Assembly (NCBI GenBank): GCA_051418055.1
Contig: JBPRGH010000006.1
Span: 1 to 64,000 of the forward strand
Source of the DNA: JBPRGH01 sp051418055
Lineage (GTDB): Bacteria > Bacteroidota > Bacteroidia > Cytophagales > Cyclobacteriaceae
DNA: 64,000 nucleotides
Direction of reading: 5' to 3'
In this document: positions 10,083 through 18,048 of the stretch, piece by piece
Layout of the letters: every line of letters begins with the position of its first letter
Numbering within the stretch: position 1 is the stretch's first letter
Made by a program: the position numbers and the translations under genes
The notes under the pieces: generated by a model
What the model was told of the DNA's origin: nothing
The model's database searches: none
The model's input: only the letters and a program-made list of their open reading frames with translations

Positions 10083-13013
10083 TTAGATATATCGGGGATC
10101 GGATTTGTAAGCAAGTTTTTCCATTTCCTGTACCTCAATACTGAAAGTATCAAATTCCTCTACAACCTTTCCTTTAATCACATACATACCTTTGCCCCTG
10201 AACGGATAATGCTGTGCTGCAGATGGAAAATGGACTGTATCGAGAAACTCCCCTTCCCTGTCCAGAAAGGTCCCGAAATGCATGCGCTCTTTTTTTATAG
10301 TGGTAGTATTTTTTATGGTAACAAGATATCCAATGCTCTGCACCTCCTGCCCAACGAATTTTGGAAAGTCACGGACCATAACTTCATCAATATAGGGATC
10401 ATCAAGAAGATCGAAAGGATTAAATAAAGGAAAACCAAGCAGTTCCATCTGATCATAAGCATCCTCCAGAGGATCATGGTGTAATGCCGGAAGTCTATAA
10501 CTCTTTGGTTTGACATCAAATAATCCCCTGATGGGTTTACTCTTACTGTTCTTATTAAGAAGGAGATGCGCCTGCCAGTAAAGCTCCTGCCTTGACTTTC
10601 TGGTAAAACGGAAAGCGCCGATCTTAATAAGCAAATTCAGCTGCTCCAGTGAAACAGGAAGCCGGTTTACTGCATCTGTTAAATCTTTATAAATTCCATT
10701 GGTTTCCCGCTCATGAAGCATTTCTTCCATCAGCCGCTGCTCCAGCTCTTTGATCAGTCCTAAACCTAAAAAAAGATTATCGTTTTTGAGATTACAAAGA
10801 ATGTCACTGTTATTAATACAAGGCGCTTCAATTATAGCACCATACATTTTAGCTTCATGCACATAGAATTCAGTGCTGTAGAATCCGCCACCATTGTTAA
10901 TTACAGCTACGATATATTCCAGAGGATGGTATGCCTTCAGGAAAAGGCTTTGAAAACTCTCTACAGCATACGAGGCAGAATGTCCTTTTGCAAATGCATA
11001 ACCTGCAAAGCTTTCAATCTGTCTCCACACATCGGCTGTTAACTCATCAGTATATCTCTTTTCTTTACAATTTTTAAAAAATTTCTCTTTTACTTCCTGA
11101 AACTCATTCCTCGAACGATACTTTCCTGACATACCGCGTCGTAAAACATCTGCTTCTGCCAGAGAGAGACCCGCAAAATAATGAGCTACTTTAATCACAT
11201 CCTCCTGATAAACCATAACCCCAAAAGTATCAGCCATAATTTCAGCTAAAACCGGGTGTGCGTCCTTCCTTTTTTCAGGAATGCGATACCGCTGGATATA
11301 TTCACGCATCATACCTGAGCGGGACACGCCGGGACGAATAATTGAGCTGGCGGCAACAAGGCCAAGGTAATCTTCCGTACGCAATTTCTTAAGCAGGGTG
11401 CGCATACCGGGTGATTCTATATAAAAACAGCCAATCGTTTCTCCCCTTCTCATTAAAGTATGGACGAGGGTATCTTCCTTTATTCTTTTCAGGTCATGGA
11501 GGTCTATCAGGTCATCAGGATGGTTTTGCCTTACAAGCTCCAGGGCATCTTTTATTTTTGCCAATCCTCTTTGCCCCAGTATATCAAATTTATACAGCCC
11601 AATATCCTCAGCACTATACATATCGAAATGTGTGATAGGGAATCCTTTTGGCGGAAAACTGGTTGCGGTATAATTGTAAATTGATTTTTCTGATATTAAA
11701 ATACCTCCTGCATGGACACTCAGATGGCCGGGAAGATCCTTGATATGATCGCCATATTTCAATACCAGCTCACCCATAGAGTCTCTGGCACGGCCTCCGC
11801 CAGATAAATTATCAATCTCATGCGGCGGCAAACCAAAAACTTTACCCAGCTCCCGTATTACCGCCCGGTATTGAAATGTATTGTAGGTGGCCAGTAGGGC
11901 TACATTATCAAAAGTTTCAAAAATGTAGCGCGTTACATCCTCACGGTCTTTCCAGGAGAAGTCAATATCAAAATCAGGCGGATTTTTCCGGTAAAGATTA
12001 ATGAACCGCTCAAAGTAAAGGTCCAGCTCTATAGGATCAACATCCGTTATGCGCAATATATAAGCCACGATGCTATTGGCTCCGCTGCCCCTGCCTACAT
12101 AATAATATCCCTTGCTCCTGGCATATCTTACTATATCCCAGTTGATCAGGAAATAGGCAACAAAATCTTTCTGCCTGATAATATCCAACTCTTTATTCAG
12201 GCGCTCTTTTATCGCATCTGTAACTACAGGATACCGATATTTCAACCCTTCCTCGCATTTCTGCAGGAGCAACTGATAATCCTGAGAAGGGTCACCAGTA
12301 TAGGTTTTCTGATTCTTATGCTCTTTGTCCTCGCTGAAATCAAAAGCTATAGTACATCTGTCAAGGAGGTTTTGTGCATTAATTACCAGCTGTGGATTGC
12401 TTTCGTATCTTTTAAGCAGCTCTTTTTCTTCTATCCAGTGATGCTCCGGCGACGATTGCTCAGCTTCCGGTAATTTGCTAAGCAATATGTTTTTTGCTAT
12501 TGCACGCAAGAGACGGTGGGTGTTAAAGTCTTTTTTATTTCTGAAGGTATTGGTGTGAAGGGAGACCAGCTTCGGATTCTCCTTAATAAGAGAGCGGAAG
12601 CGTATAATGTTTTTTGCATGAAGCCCTATATATTCATTCTCCCGGAGCTGAAATCCTGAATATTGTTCATCCGGATAAATTATAATTACATTTTTAAATA
12701 CCGGAGCCCGGGCCGGTAACGGCTTTTCTTCGTGAAGATAAGGAGATAGAAAACTGTTTAATTCTAGAAAGCCTTCATTATTTAATGCAAGGCCAATATA
12801 CAGCTGCTTTATCCCATTTCGGAAATCTATTCCAACTACAGGTTCAATATCAAATTTTGGTGCAAGCCGTATAAACTCAATGGCACTGGAGGTTCCGTTT
12901 ATTTCGGTAAGCGCAAGCTTTTTCAGCCCCCTGGTTTGAGCCTCCTTCAGCAGCTCTTCCAGGGTTAGCATACCATATTTAAAACTATAACAGGAATGGT
13001 TATTCAGCCACAT
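10083..13013 (-). CDS. DnaE-type DNA polymerase III alpha subunit, short form (ImuC/DnaE2-like)
   Basis: C-family DNA polymerase of 976 residues, about 200 shorter than replicative DnaE. The polymerase active site is intact: PDFDIDF at about 346 supplies two catalytic Asp and KFDILG at about 474 the third; YVGRGSGAN and VMVYQEDVIKVA are also present. A C-terminal OB-fold (from about 890) is retained. The N-terminal PHP domain looks inactive: the usual LHxHSxYS is LNNHSCYS, and the TDH metal-ligand motif is TEI. Length and degenerate PHP fit the accessory, translesion-type DnaE group, but no imuA or imuB lies next to it. Its ATG abuts the moaD stop (TAAATG). Main alternative: an uncharacterised Bacteroidota DnaE paralog. 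Confidence 0.85.
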   Translation of the reverse strand: MWLNNHSCYSFKYGMLTLEELLKEAQTRGLKKLALTEINGTSSAIEFIRLAPKFDIEPVVGIDFRNGIKQLYIGLALNNEGFLELNSFLSPYLHEEKPLPARAPVFKNVIIIYPDEQYSGFQLRENEYIGLHAKNIIRFRSLIKENPKLVSLHTNTFRNKKDFNTHRLLRAIAKNILLSKLPEAEQSSPEHHWIEEKELLKRYESNPQLVINAQNLLDRCTIAFDFSEDKEHKNQKTYTGDPSQDYQLLLQKCEEGLKYRYPVVTDAIKERLNKELDIIRQKDFVAYFLINWDIVRYARSKGYYYVGRGSGANSIVAYILRITDVDPIELDLYFERFINLYRKNPPDFDIDFSWKDREDVTRYIFETFDNVALLATYNTFQYRAVIRELGKVFGLPPHEIDNLSGGGRARDSMGELVLKYGDHIKDLPGHLSVHAGGILISEKSIYNYTATSFPPKGFPITHFDMYSAEDIGLYKFDILGQRGLAKIKDALELVRQNHPDDLIDLHDLKRIKEDTLVHTLMRRGETIGCFYIESPGMRTLLKKLRTEDYLGLVAASSIIRPGVSRSGMMREYIQRYRIPEKRKDAHPVLAEIMADTFGVMVYQEDVIKVAHYFAGLSLAEADVLRRGMSGKYRSRNEFQEVKEKFFKNCKEKRYTDELTADVWRQIESFAGYAFAKGHSASYAVESFQSLFLKAYHPLEYIVAVINNGGGFYSTEFYVHEAKMYGAIIEAPCINNSDILCNLKNDNLFLGLGLIKELEQRLMEEMLHERETNGIYKDLTDAVNRLPVSLEQLNLLIKIGAFRFTRKSRQELYWQAHLLLNKNSKSKPIRGLFDVKPKSYRLPALHHDPLEDAYDQMELLGFPLFNPFDLLDDPYIDEVMVRDFPKFVGQEVQSIGYLVTIKNTTTIKKERMHFGTFLDREGEFLDTVHFPSAAQHYPFRGKGMYVIKGKVVEEFDTFSIEVQEMEKLAYKSDPRYI

Positions 13014-13256
13014 TTATCCTCCACTCACAGGCGGGATTATTGCCACCTCGTCATTTTCGGCAATTCGATGATCAGGTGTTACATACTGCTGATTTACAGC
13101 AATCATTAATGACTTTAACTTTTCCATCTCAGGATACCTTATTAAAAGTTGCTCCTGCAGACTGGCTACCGTCGCTTCGGCAGGCATCTCTATTTCAGAG
13201 GTTGATCCTCCGATTATATCTTTTGCTATTCCAAATAATAATAGATTGATCTTCAT
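13014..13256 (-). CDS. moaD: Molybdopterin synthase sulfur-carrier subunit
   Basis: Ubiquitin-like carrier that, once thiocarboxylated at its C-terminal glycine, donates sulfur to precursor Z in molybdenum cofactor synthesis. The 80-residue protein has the beta-grasp pattern, an aliphatic NDEVAIIPPVSGG tail and the essential terminal Gly-Gly. ThiS is less likely because of the PPVSGG ending. Its start abuts the DUF2442 stop and its stop abuts the polymerase start (both TAAATG), implying translational coupling. MoaE, its usual partner, is not in the window; moaA lies about 3 kb away on the other strand. Confidence 0.88.
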   Translation of the reverse strand: MKINLLLFGIAKDIIGGSTSEIEMPAEATVASLQEQLLIRYPEMEKLKSLMIAVNQQYVTPDHRIAENDEVAIIPPVSGG

Positions 13257-13556
13257 TTAAGCAGCACTAACTTTTATTAATTCCTCTTGTAAAAACCTCT
13301 TAAGGCTTAGGTCTTCATCAAGTTGAGGCCAATGGACTCCTACTCCCTTCCCAATTAGTCTAAAATCCATTAATTGCTCTTCAGTAGCATTTTTAAGGCC
13401 ACTAAAGACGGAGAGACGAATTTTCATAATTTTACCATTGCTTAAAACTATGATCATCAAATCAAGATCTTGATGAAAATGGATAGTTTTGATTTTTAAT
13501 CCTTCTATAAAAATTAATTTTTCAATAGGATCATATTTATTTTCTAAAGAACTCAT
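13257..13556 (-). CDS. DUF2442 domain protein (copy 2)
   Basis: A 99-residue protein with the DUF2442 pattern: a beta-hairpin LMIIVLSNGKIMKIRLS, a middle segment ending FRLIGKGVGVHWP, and the closing DEDLSLKRFLQEEL. It is a paralog of the next gene upstream (13602-13898), sharing the N-terminal YDxxEKLIF, NGKxxKI, NATxE and WPxLxEDxSLxxFLQ positions. DUF2442 proteins often sit beside DUF4160 partners and have been suggested to act in toxin/antitoxin-like pairs, but no DUF4160 gene is present here. Role unknown. It abuts moaD at TAAATG. Confidence 0.75.
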   Translation of the reverse strand: MSSLENKYDPIEKLIFIEGLKIKTIHFHQDLDLMIIVLSNGKIMKIRLSVFSGLKNATEEQLMDFRLIGKGVGVHWPQLDEDLSLKRFLQEELIKVSAA

Positions 13557-13601
13557 TCCATTTCAATATTAAATATGCCTTACAAGATAAATAAATAATT
13601 G

Positions 13602-13898
13602 CTATTTTATAGAATTGATCAATTTATCCTGAAGAAAATCATCCAGACTAAAATCCTCATTAAGAAATGGCCAGTAAATACCCGCCCCATTACCTAATAA
13701 TCGATAATTTGCCAGGTCTTCCTGTGTGGCATTGTTCAATATTTCAGAGATAGCCAGCGTAATCTTTAAGACCTTCCCATTGTTTAAAACCACCAGCATG
13801 AGATTAAGGTTCTTTTGAAAGAAGACTGCTTTTATTTTAAGGTAATTCTGAAAGATCATACCTTCTGCATGATCATAACGGTTAGCAAAAAAGTCCAT
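13602..13898 (-). CDS. DUF2442 domain protein (copy 1)
   Basis: First of two tandem paralogs, 98 residues. Conserved features are the NLMLVVLNNGKVLKITLA hairpin, a NATQEDLANYRLLGNGAG segment and the C-terminal WPFLNEDFSLDDFLQDKL. The 45 bp gap to the second copy is free of other genes, so tandem duplication within one operon is the simplest history. No catalytic residues can be pointed to and the function is unknown. Confidence 0.72.
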   Translation of the reverse strand: MDFFANRYDHAEGMIFQNYLKIKAVFFQKNLNLMLVVLNNGKVLKITLAISEILNNATQEDLANYRLLGNGAGIYWPFLNEDFSLDDFLQDKLINSIK

Positions 13899-14235
13899 AT
13901 AACAAGATTAAAAAATTGTTTTGCAGGAATCAATAAAGAACAACGAAAAATTTAAAGTAACATTTTATTTATTTTAAATAAAATCCTGTTCTAGTCACTC
14001 GCATTACTGGCCTCAGTTTTCATCTGAAGCCGAGGAATAAAATGAAATTTGCAACTTTTTAAAACATGTGTAAAGAGGTGCTAAAACTCCTCTTACTGGT
14101 ATTGAATATATCTGTTACATAAGAACCCTATGCAACAGATATTAAATCTTTCATTAAATTTTTGTGGCAGGCATAAAAATTATATTGCATTAATCAGTTT
14201 TCCCTTCAGAAAAAGACGATTCGCAAATCCATTTT
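13899..14235. other. 337 bp gene-free stretch with a degenerate duplicated flank
   Basis: No credible gene. The right part (about 14115-14220) is recognisably related to 14800-14905: both contain, on the minus strand, the series CTGATTAAyGCAAyAT, a TTTAATG block and a GCATAGGGTTC / ACATAGGTTC block in the same order and similar spacing. It also keeps what look like the last few codons of the pseudogene tail at 14885. The left part is AT-rich with nothing recognisable. Confidence 0.5.
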
Positions 14236-14721
14236 TTAATATTTCAGCGGTGAATGATGCTCGTGAACAATTTTCCATTCACCATTATCTGTTTTAGCAA
14301 ACAAGAGTGATATTTGATCATTAACCACAACTAGTTCATCGCCAAACTTTAAATGAAAATCTGAATGAAATGTAACATTTGCAACCTTCCCATGGTAAAC
14401 GGCAACCTTCATATCTTTTGCTTCCATCTTTACTACTTCTGTTACACTTCCAAAAACATCCCTTTCATGTTTCTCATTCTCTTCACCCCCATTACGTGGT
14501 GCACCTTGTTTAAATTCAGTGAATTTAGGCCCGTAAGCATGGAAAGCTATTAATTTATCCAGATCGCCTTCATTTATGCTGTTTGTGATCTCACCCATGG
14601 TCTGTAATACTTCCTCTTGTTCCTTTTGGTATTCATCGGATATCCCATTACTCATTTGTCCAGAACAACCCATATATAATAAAGCTGTGCAAAACATAGC
14701 ACCTGTGAATGTCTTTTTCAT
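14236..14721 (-). CDS. Lipoprotein with NTF2-like (SnoaL/DUF4440) fold
   Basis: Predicted 161-residue exported lipoprotein. I place the start at ATG 14721 rather than the farther upstream in-frame ATG at 14802, because it yields a clean lipoprotein signal (MKKTFTGAMFCTALLYMGC, lipobox Cys19). The mature part fits NTF2-like proteins: an early helix with SINEGDLDKLIAFHAYGPKF, and the end strand WKIVHEHHSPL, which is characteristic of SnoaL_3/DUF4440 proteins. Such domains may bind small molecules or act as enzymes, and no specific reaction is indicated. It is flanked on both sides by copies of a related ~100 bp sequence. Confidence 0.65.
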   Translation of the reverse strand: MKKTFTGAMFCTALLYMGCSGQMSNGISDEYQKEQEEVLQTMGEITNSINEGDLDKLIAFHAYGPKFTEFKQGAPRNGGEENEKHERDVFGSVTEVVKMEAKDMKVAVYHGKVANVTFHSDFHLKFGDELVVVNDQISLLFAKTDNGEWKIVHEHHSPLKY

Positions 14722-14884
14722 AATCAGAATGTTTAAATAGTATATTAAGAATCTAAAGTTTGATAACTTTTCAAAGGTGAGATTAATAGTAGGGCGAAAC
14801 ATAGAACCTATGTTGCAAATATTTTAAATTTACTTAACAGAGCATTAAATGTATGTTGCAGGTATTTAAATAATGTTGCGTTAA

Positions 14885-15371
14885 TCAGCTTTCATTTTCA
14901 GGAAAACCCATTTTGTCTAACAATGCTTTATAGCGGCTATCTTCTTTATAAGGTTGCAGCAGAGGCTCCATTTTTAGCCATCTCATTTGATGCATTTCCA
15001 GACACTGATAAATAGACAATATTTGTAAGGAAGATTGTTCTGTATCCTGTATCGAGTTCACCAGTTTTCGTTTGAGCCAGATCATCCACATCTGTGCCCT
15101 CGCCCATAAATAATTGGTATTCATTGTCTGATACTTCAATGATATTACATGCTGTATTTCCGTGAGATTGCAAATGGACTTCATTGCATGCTTCCTTATT
15201 AGGACCTTTCATTAGACAAAAGATAGTTTTTGCTTCCTCATTTACCCGATACTTTATTTGCCTGACGCCGAATTGATCCTGAATTGCCAGGTCTTGCATA
15301 TGAGCTATAACAACATCTTCAGCCAAGATTTCGTCAGAGTCAACCATATGGATGTCCATATATAATGGCAA
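14885..15371 (-). pseudogene. Nickel-binding (DUF4242)/nucleotide cyclase gene with internal deletion and frameshift
   Basis: Starting at ATG 15371, residues 1 to about 95 are a DUF4242/nickel-binding domain (MPLYMDIHMV, KYRVNEEAKTIFCLMKGPN, EVHLQSHGN). Next comes GELDTGYRTIFLTNIV, which matches the entry to a class III nucleotide cyclase domain (usual form RTILFTDIV). The frame then becomes nonsense and stops at 14946. In another frame the end (about 15040-14885) reads WLKMEPLLQPYKEDSRYKAL then LDKMGF, which resembles the C-terminal tail of cyclase/TPR proteins. So both ends of a longer protein seem to survive while the catalytic middle is gone. The domain identities rest on memory of family motifs; the two-frame structure is directly visible. 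Confidence 0.6.
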
Positions 15372-15415
15372 AATTTTCCAGGTAGTATTTAAAAATATGT
15401 AATTATCAGGGGTGT

Positions 15416-15568
15416 TTAAACAAGTTCACCAGGCAGAGCATACAATTTATTCATAAGTTTCGGCATCCCCGGTATTTTGAGATTCTTTTTTTGCTCGGGC
15501 AGAAAGTTTGCAAAAATCTTCCGGCCAACTAGACACTTGCTTTTTGTAGAAAACCCTGCTTTAGTAAC
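15416..15568 (-). pseudogene. Possible coding remnant, C-terminal fragment
   Basis: An open frame of 50 codons without a good start reads like real protein: LVGRKIFANFLPEQKKNLKI followed by PGMPKLMNKLYALPGELV and a stop at 15416. The run of charged and hydrophobic residues in a plausible order suggests the 3' end of a decayed gene upstream of the cyclase pseudogene. I do not recognise the family. Chance coding appearance cannot be excluded. Confidence 0.25.
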
Positions 15569-15631
15569 TTAATTAGAGGGTTTAATGAATAAAACATCGA
15601 ACAAAAATATATGCTACACTTATGCGAGAAC

Positions 15632-16066
15632 TTATTCTTCTTCTACTTCTTTCTTTAAGGCTTTATTCATAGAAATTAGCATAGGAAGAGCATCTTCTTT
15701 TAACTTTTTCCAAAATAATGAAACCAGAAAACCGGAATAGATCTCTCTTTGAATAAATAAAGTCCCTCCTTCCGTTTCTTTCAATTCTAAAATTCTTTCA
15801 GCGCAAAATATCGATTTGCTTATCATGGCTGCCGTAAAGCTAAATCCAGTGTAGCTATCAATATTCGTTATAGTGGCTTTATATTTTTTCACATCATTAC
15901 CTTTAGAATCGCTCATGGTAATAACCAGCTCCTCTCCTAATTTAAATTCCCCTTCCAGTCTGTTGACTATGGGGTTCCATTTTGGCCAATTTGAAAGATT
16001 GGTTATTGTTTTCCAAACCATCTCTGGTTTAGATGAAATTAGTATTTCAGTTTTTAATTCTTTCAT
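15632..16066 (-). CDS. SRPBCC (START-like) domain protein
   Basis: A 144-residue helix-grip protein. The opening KTEILISSKPEMVWKTITNL, the NWPKWNPIV turn and a last long helix (FWKKLKEDALPMLISMNKAL) are the standard polyketide-cyclase/SRPBCC pattern; these proteins hold a hydrophobic ligand in a deep cavity. It is a single-gene unit, divergent from moaA with about 110 bp between them, and its ligand is unknown. Confidence 0.75.
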   Translation of the reverse strand: MKELKTEILISSKPEMVWKTITNLSNWPKWNPIVNRLEGEFKLGEELVITMSDSKGNDVKKYKATITNIDSYTGFSFTAAMISKSIFCAERILELKETEGGTLFIQREIYSGFLVSLFWKKLKEDALPMLISMNKALKKEVEEE

Positions 16067-16166
16067 GGATGATATTTTAAAGTGGCAGGCACAAGTAAAT
16101 ATATTCTTGTAAATTCCAACCTTTTATTTAAAAATACAAACTCAAATTCTTTTGCGCGATTTTTTG

Positions 16167-16174
16167 TAATTTTG
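16167..16174 (+). promoter_or_regulatory. Candidate Bacteroidota -7 box (TAATTTTG) directly before moaA
   Basis: An exact match to TAnnTTTG ends 4 bp before the moaA ATG, so a transcript from it would start at or next to the start codon. No convincing -33 TTTG is present at the right distance, which lowers confidence. Confidence 0.3.
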
Positions 16175-16178
16175 AAGA

Positions 16179-17153
16179 ATGCCCAAGCAAATTATTGACA
16201 ATCACGGACGCCCGCTCACCTACCTTCGCCTATCGGTGACGGACAGGTGTAATCTGCGTTGTCAGTATTGCATTCCCAATGAAAAAGCTGATTTTGTGCC
16301 ACGTAAAGAGCTTCTTTCCTATGAAGAGATGCTCAGAATTATAAAGCTCCTCGGCTCTATGGGCATAAACAAGGTGAGGATAACAGGTGGTGAGCCTTTT
16401 GTAAAGAAAGACATTCTTTATTTTTTTAAAGAATTATCCTCTATCGAGGGGATTAAATGGTTCCTTACTACAAATGGGGTCCGCAGTGCAAAGTATATGT
16501 CGGACCTTAAAAGCCTTAAAGTTGGCGGTATTAATCTGAGCCTGGATACGCTGCAGCCTGAAAAGTTTTTTAAGATCACACGGCGCAAAGAGTTTGATAG
16601 TGTAAGGCAAACATTTGATGCAGCCCTGCTACATAACATCCCTCTGAAAATTAATATGGTCGTGATGAAGGGTATCAATGACGATGAGATTATCGATATG
16701 GCTGAGCTGGCAAAGGATTATCCTGTTGAAGTCCGTTTTATTGAGGAGATGCCTTTTAACGGAGAAGGCAAGCGTAAAGACTATTTATCCTACAAAGCCA
16801 TAGAAGAAATCCTTTTTAGGGAAATTCCTGCTTTGGAGACTAAAACTTTTAATAATACAGCTAATATCTATCAGTCACCGCATTTAAAAGGATCACTAGG
16901 GATCATCCCTGCCTTTAGCCGTACCTTCTGCGGCACATGTGACAGGATTCGAATAACTGCTACAGGGAAATTAAAAACCTGTTTATATGGCAAAGATCAG
17001 CTCAGTTTGAAGGATATTATTTCATCTGGTGCTACTGATGATGACTTGAGGTCTTATTTTCTCTCCACTTTTTCAAAACGTGCCCAAGATGGATTTGAGG
17101 CTGAGAAGGAAAATAAGTTTAACCATCAATCCATGTCTACTATCGGTGGTTAA
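16179..17153 (+). CDS. moaA: GTP 3',8-cyclase, molybdenum cofactor step 1
   Basis: Radical-SAM enzyme that rearranges GTP to 3',8-cyclo-GTP. The N-terminal [4Fe-4S] cluster motif CNLRCQYC places Cys24, Cys28 and Cys31. The C-terminal cluster cysteines are Cys251, Cys254 and Cys268 (FCGTCDRIRI ... CLYG). The essential C-terminal Gly-Gly is present (STIGG). At 324 residues it is full length. It is a monocistronic + strand gene convergent with the DUF3667-like gene. Other Moco genes except moaD are not in the window. Confidence 0.96.
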   Translation: MPKQIIDNHGRPLTYLRLSVTDRCNLRCQYCIPNEKADFVPRKELLSYEEMLRIIKLLGSMGINKVRITGGEPFVKKDILYFFKELSSIEGIKWFLTTNGVRSAKYMSDLKSLKVGGINLSLDTLQPEKFFKITRRKEFDSVRQTFDAALLHNIPLKINMVVMKGINDDEIIDMAELAKDYPVEVRFIEEMPFNGEGKRKDYLSYKAIEEILFREIPALETKTFNNTANIYQSPHLKGSLGIIPAFSRTFCGTCDRIRITATGKLKTCLYGKDQLSLKDIISSGATDDDLRSYFLSTFSKRAQDGFEAEKENKFNHQSMSTIGG

Positions 17154-17162
17154 TAATTAATA

Positions 17163-17924
17163 CTATAAAAAATTAAAACCTACTATAGCGCCTACAAATC
17201 CTCCTAATAAAAATGCACACCCAAAAATAATTAACAATGCTTTCAGCTGGTACTTTTTACCCAGGTTTTCCGGTACATTTAAATAAGAGAAAACAGAGAA
17301 TTTCTTCACTTTTCTGGAATATTCTAAATAGAATCCGGTAGCCATAATAAGAAGGACAGGCAACCAGTAACTTATATACCCGAATGGAAGTAAGACCAAT
17401 AAGGTTACTATGAAAAAAGATGCCCTGTAACATAAAAATCCGGCTATTTTTCTGAAACTACTTCCATGTTTCCTGGTAAATTTATACAATAAGGTGGATT
17501 GTAATAAAGCCATAACCATTACATAAATACCAAGGTATTGCATAAGGTAAGAAAACACTAATGCTGAATAATATTCATAAGTTCCTGTTAGCTTGTCAAA
17601 TGTAGCAGCTTCCGGAGGGGTATCATCAATTAGTAAGATAAATGATTTTAAAATCCCAGCATATCCGGATCCAACCGTCCTGCTAACCCCTTCCCAATCG
17701 ATTAGTGTTGATGAGACTAACCAATATATCGTTCCGCAGATGAGCAATAGTTTTATAGGATTAGAATATACCTCCTTATCTTCTGCATAAGAATCTATTA
17801 CATGGGCAGGTTTACGAAAAAAATCCCGGAACGTATGAAAAATTTTCCACTCGAGATCAAACGCTTCAATGATCTCTTTTAATATCGAGGGTTTATTTGT
17901 CGTGGGTTTTGTAACAGTATTCAT
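17163..17924 (-). CDS. DUF3667-like membrane protein
   Basis: Integral membrane protein of 253 residues. An N-terminal cytoplasmic segment includes FRDFFRKPAHVIDSYAEDK, a pattern like that of DUF3667 proteins (a TxxxLxxxPxxxIxxYxxGKR-type stretch), followed by about five hydrophobic spans. The N-terminal zinc ribbon found in many DUF3667 proteins is absent. ATG 17924 is preferred over the upstream in-frame TTG. It ends 9 bp from the convergent moaA. Function unknown. Confidence 0.6.
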   Translation of the reverse strand: MNTVTKPTTNKPSILKEIIEAFDLEWKIFHTFRDFFRKPAHVIDSYAEDKEVYSNPIKLLLICGTIYWLVSSTLIDWEGVSRTVGSGYAGILKSFILLIDDTPPEAATFDKLTGTYEYYSALVFSYLMQYLGIYVMVMALLQSTLLYKFTRKHGSSFRKIAGFLCYRASFFIVTLLVLLPFGYISYWLPVLLIMATGFYLEYSRKVKKFSVFSYLNVPENLGKKYQLKALLIIFGCAFLLGGFVGAIVGFNFL

Positions 17925-18048
17925 CAATCATTCTTAAAGCAAAATATAATTTAATAACTTTTCATCATTAATTATAGTGAAAGAATTTATATTTCTTATG
18001 GATTAGTGCCTGCAAATTATTCTGCTATTTCTATTTTTACCACTTTAT

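Noticed and set aside
13014..13256. A MoaD-DnaE functional partnership
   Set aside because: Direct abutment shows co-expression only. No known link supports a joint function, so this is listed as an observation rather than a claim.
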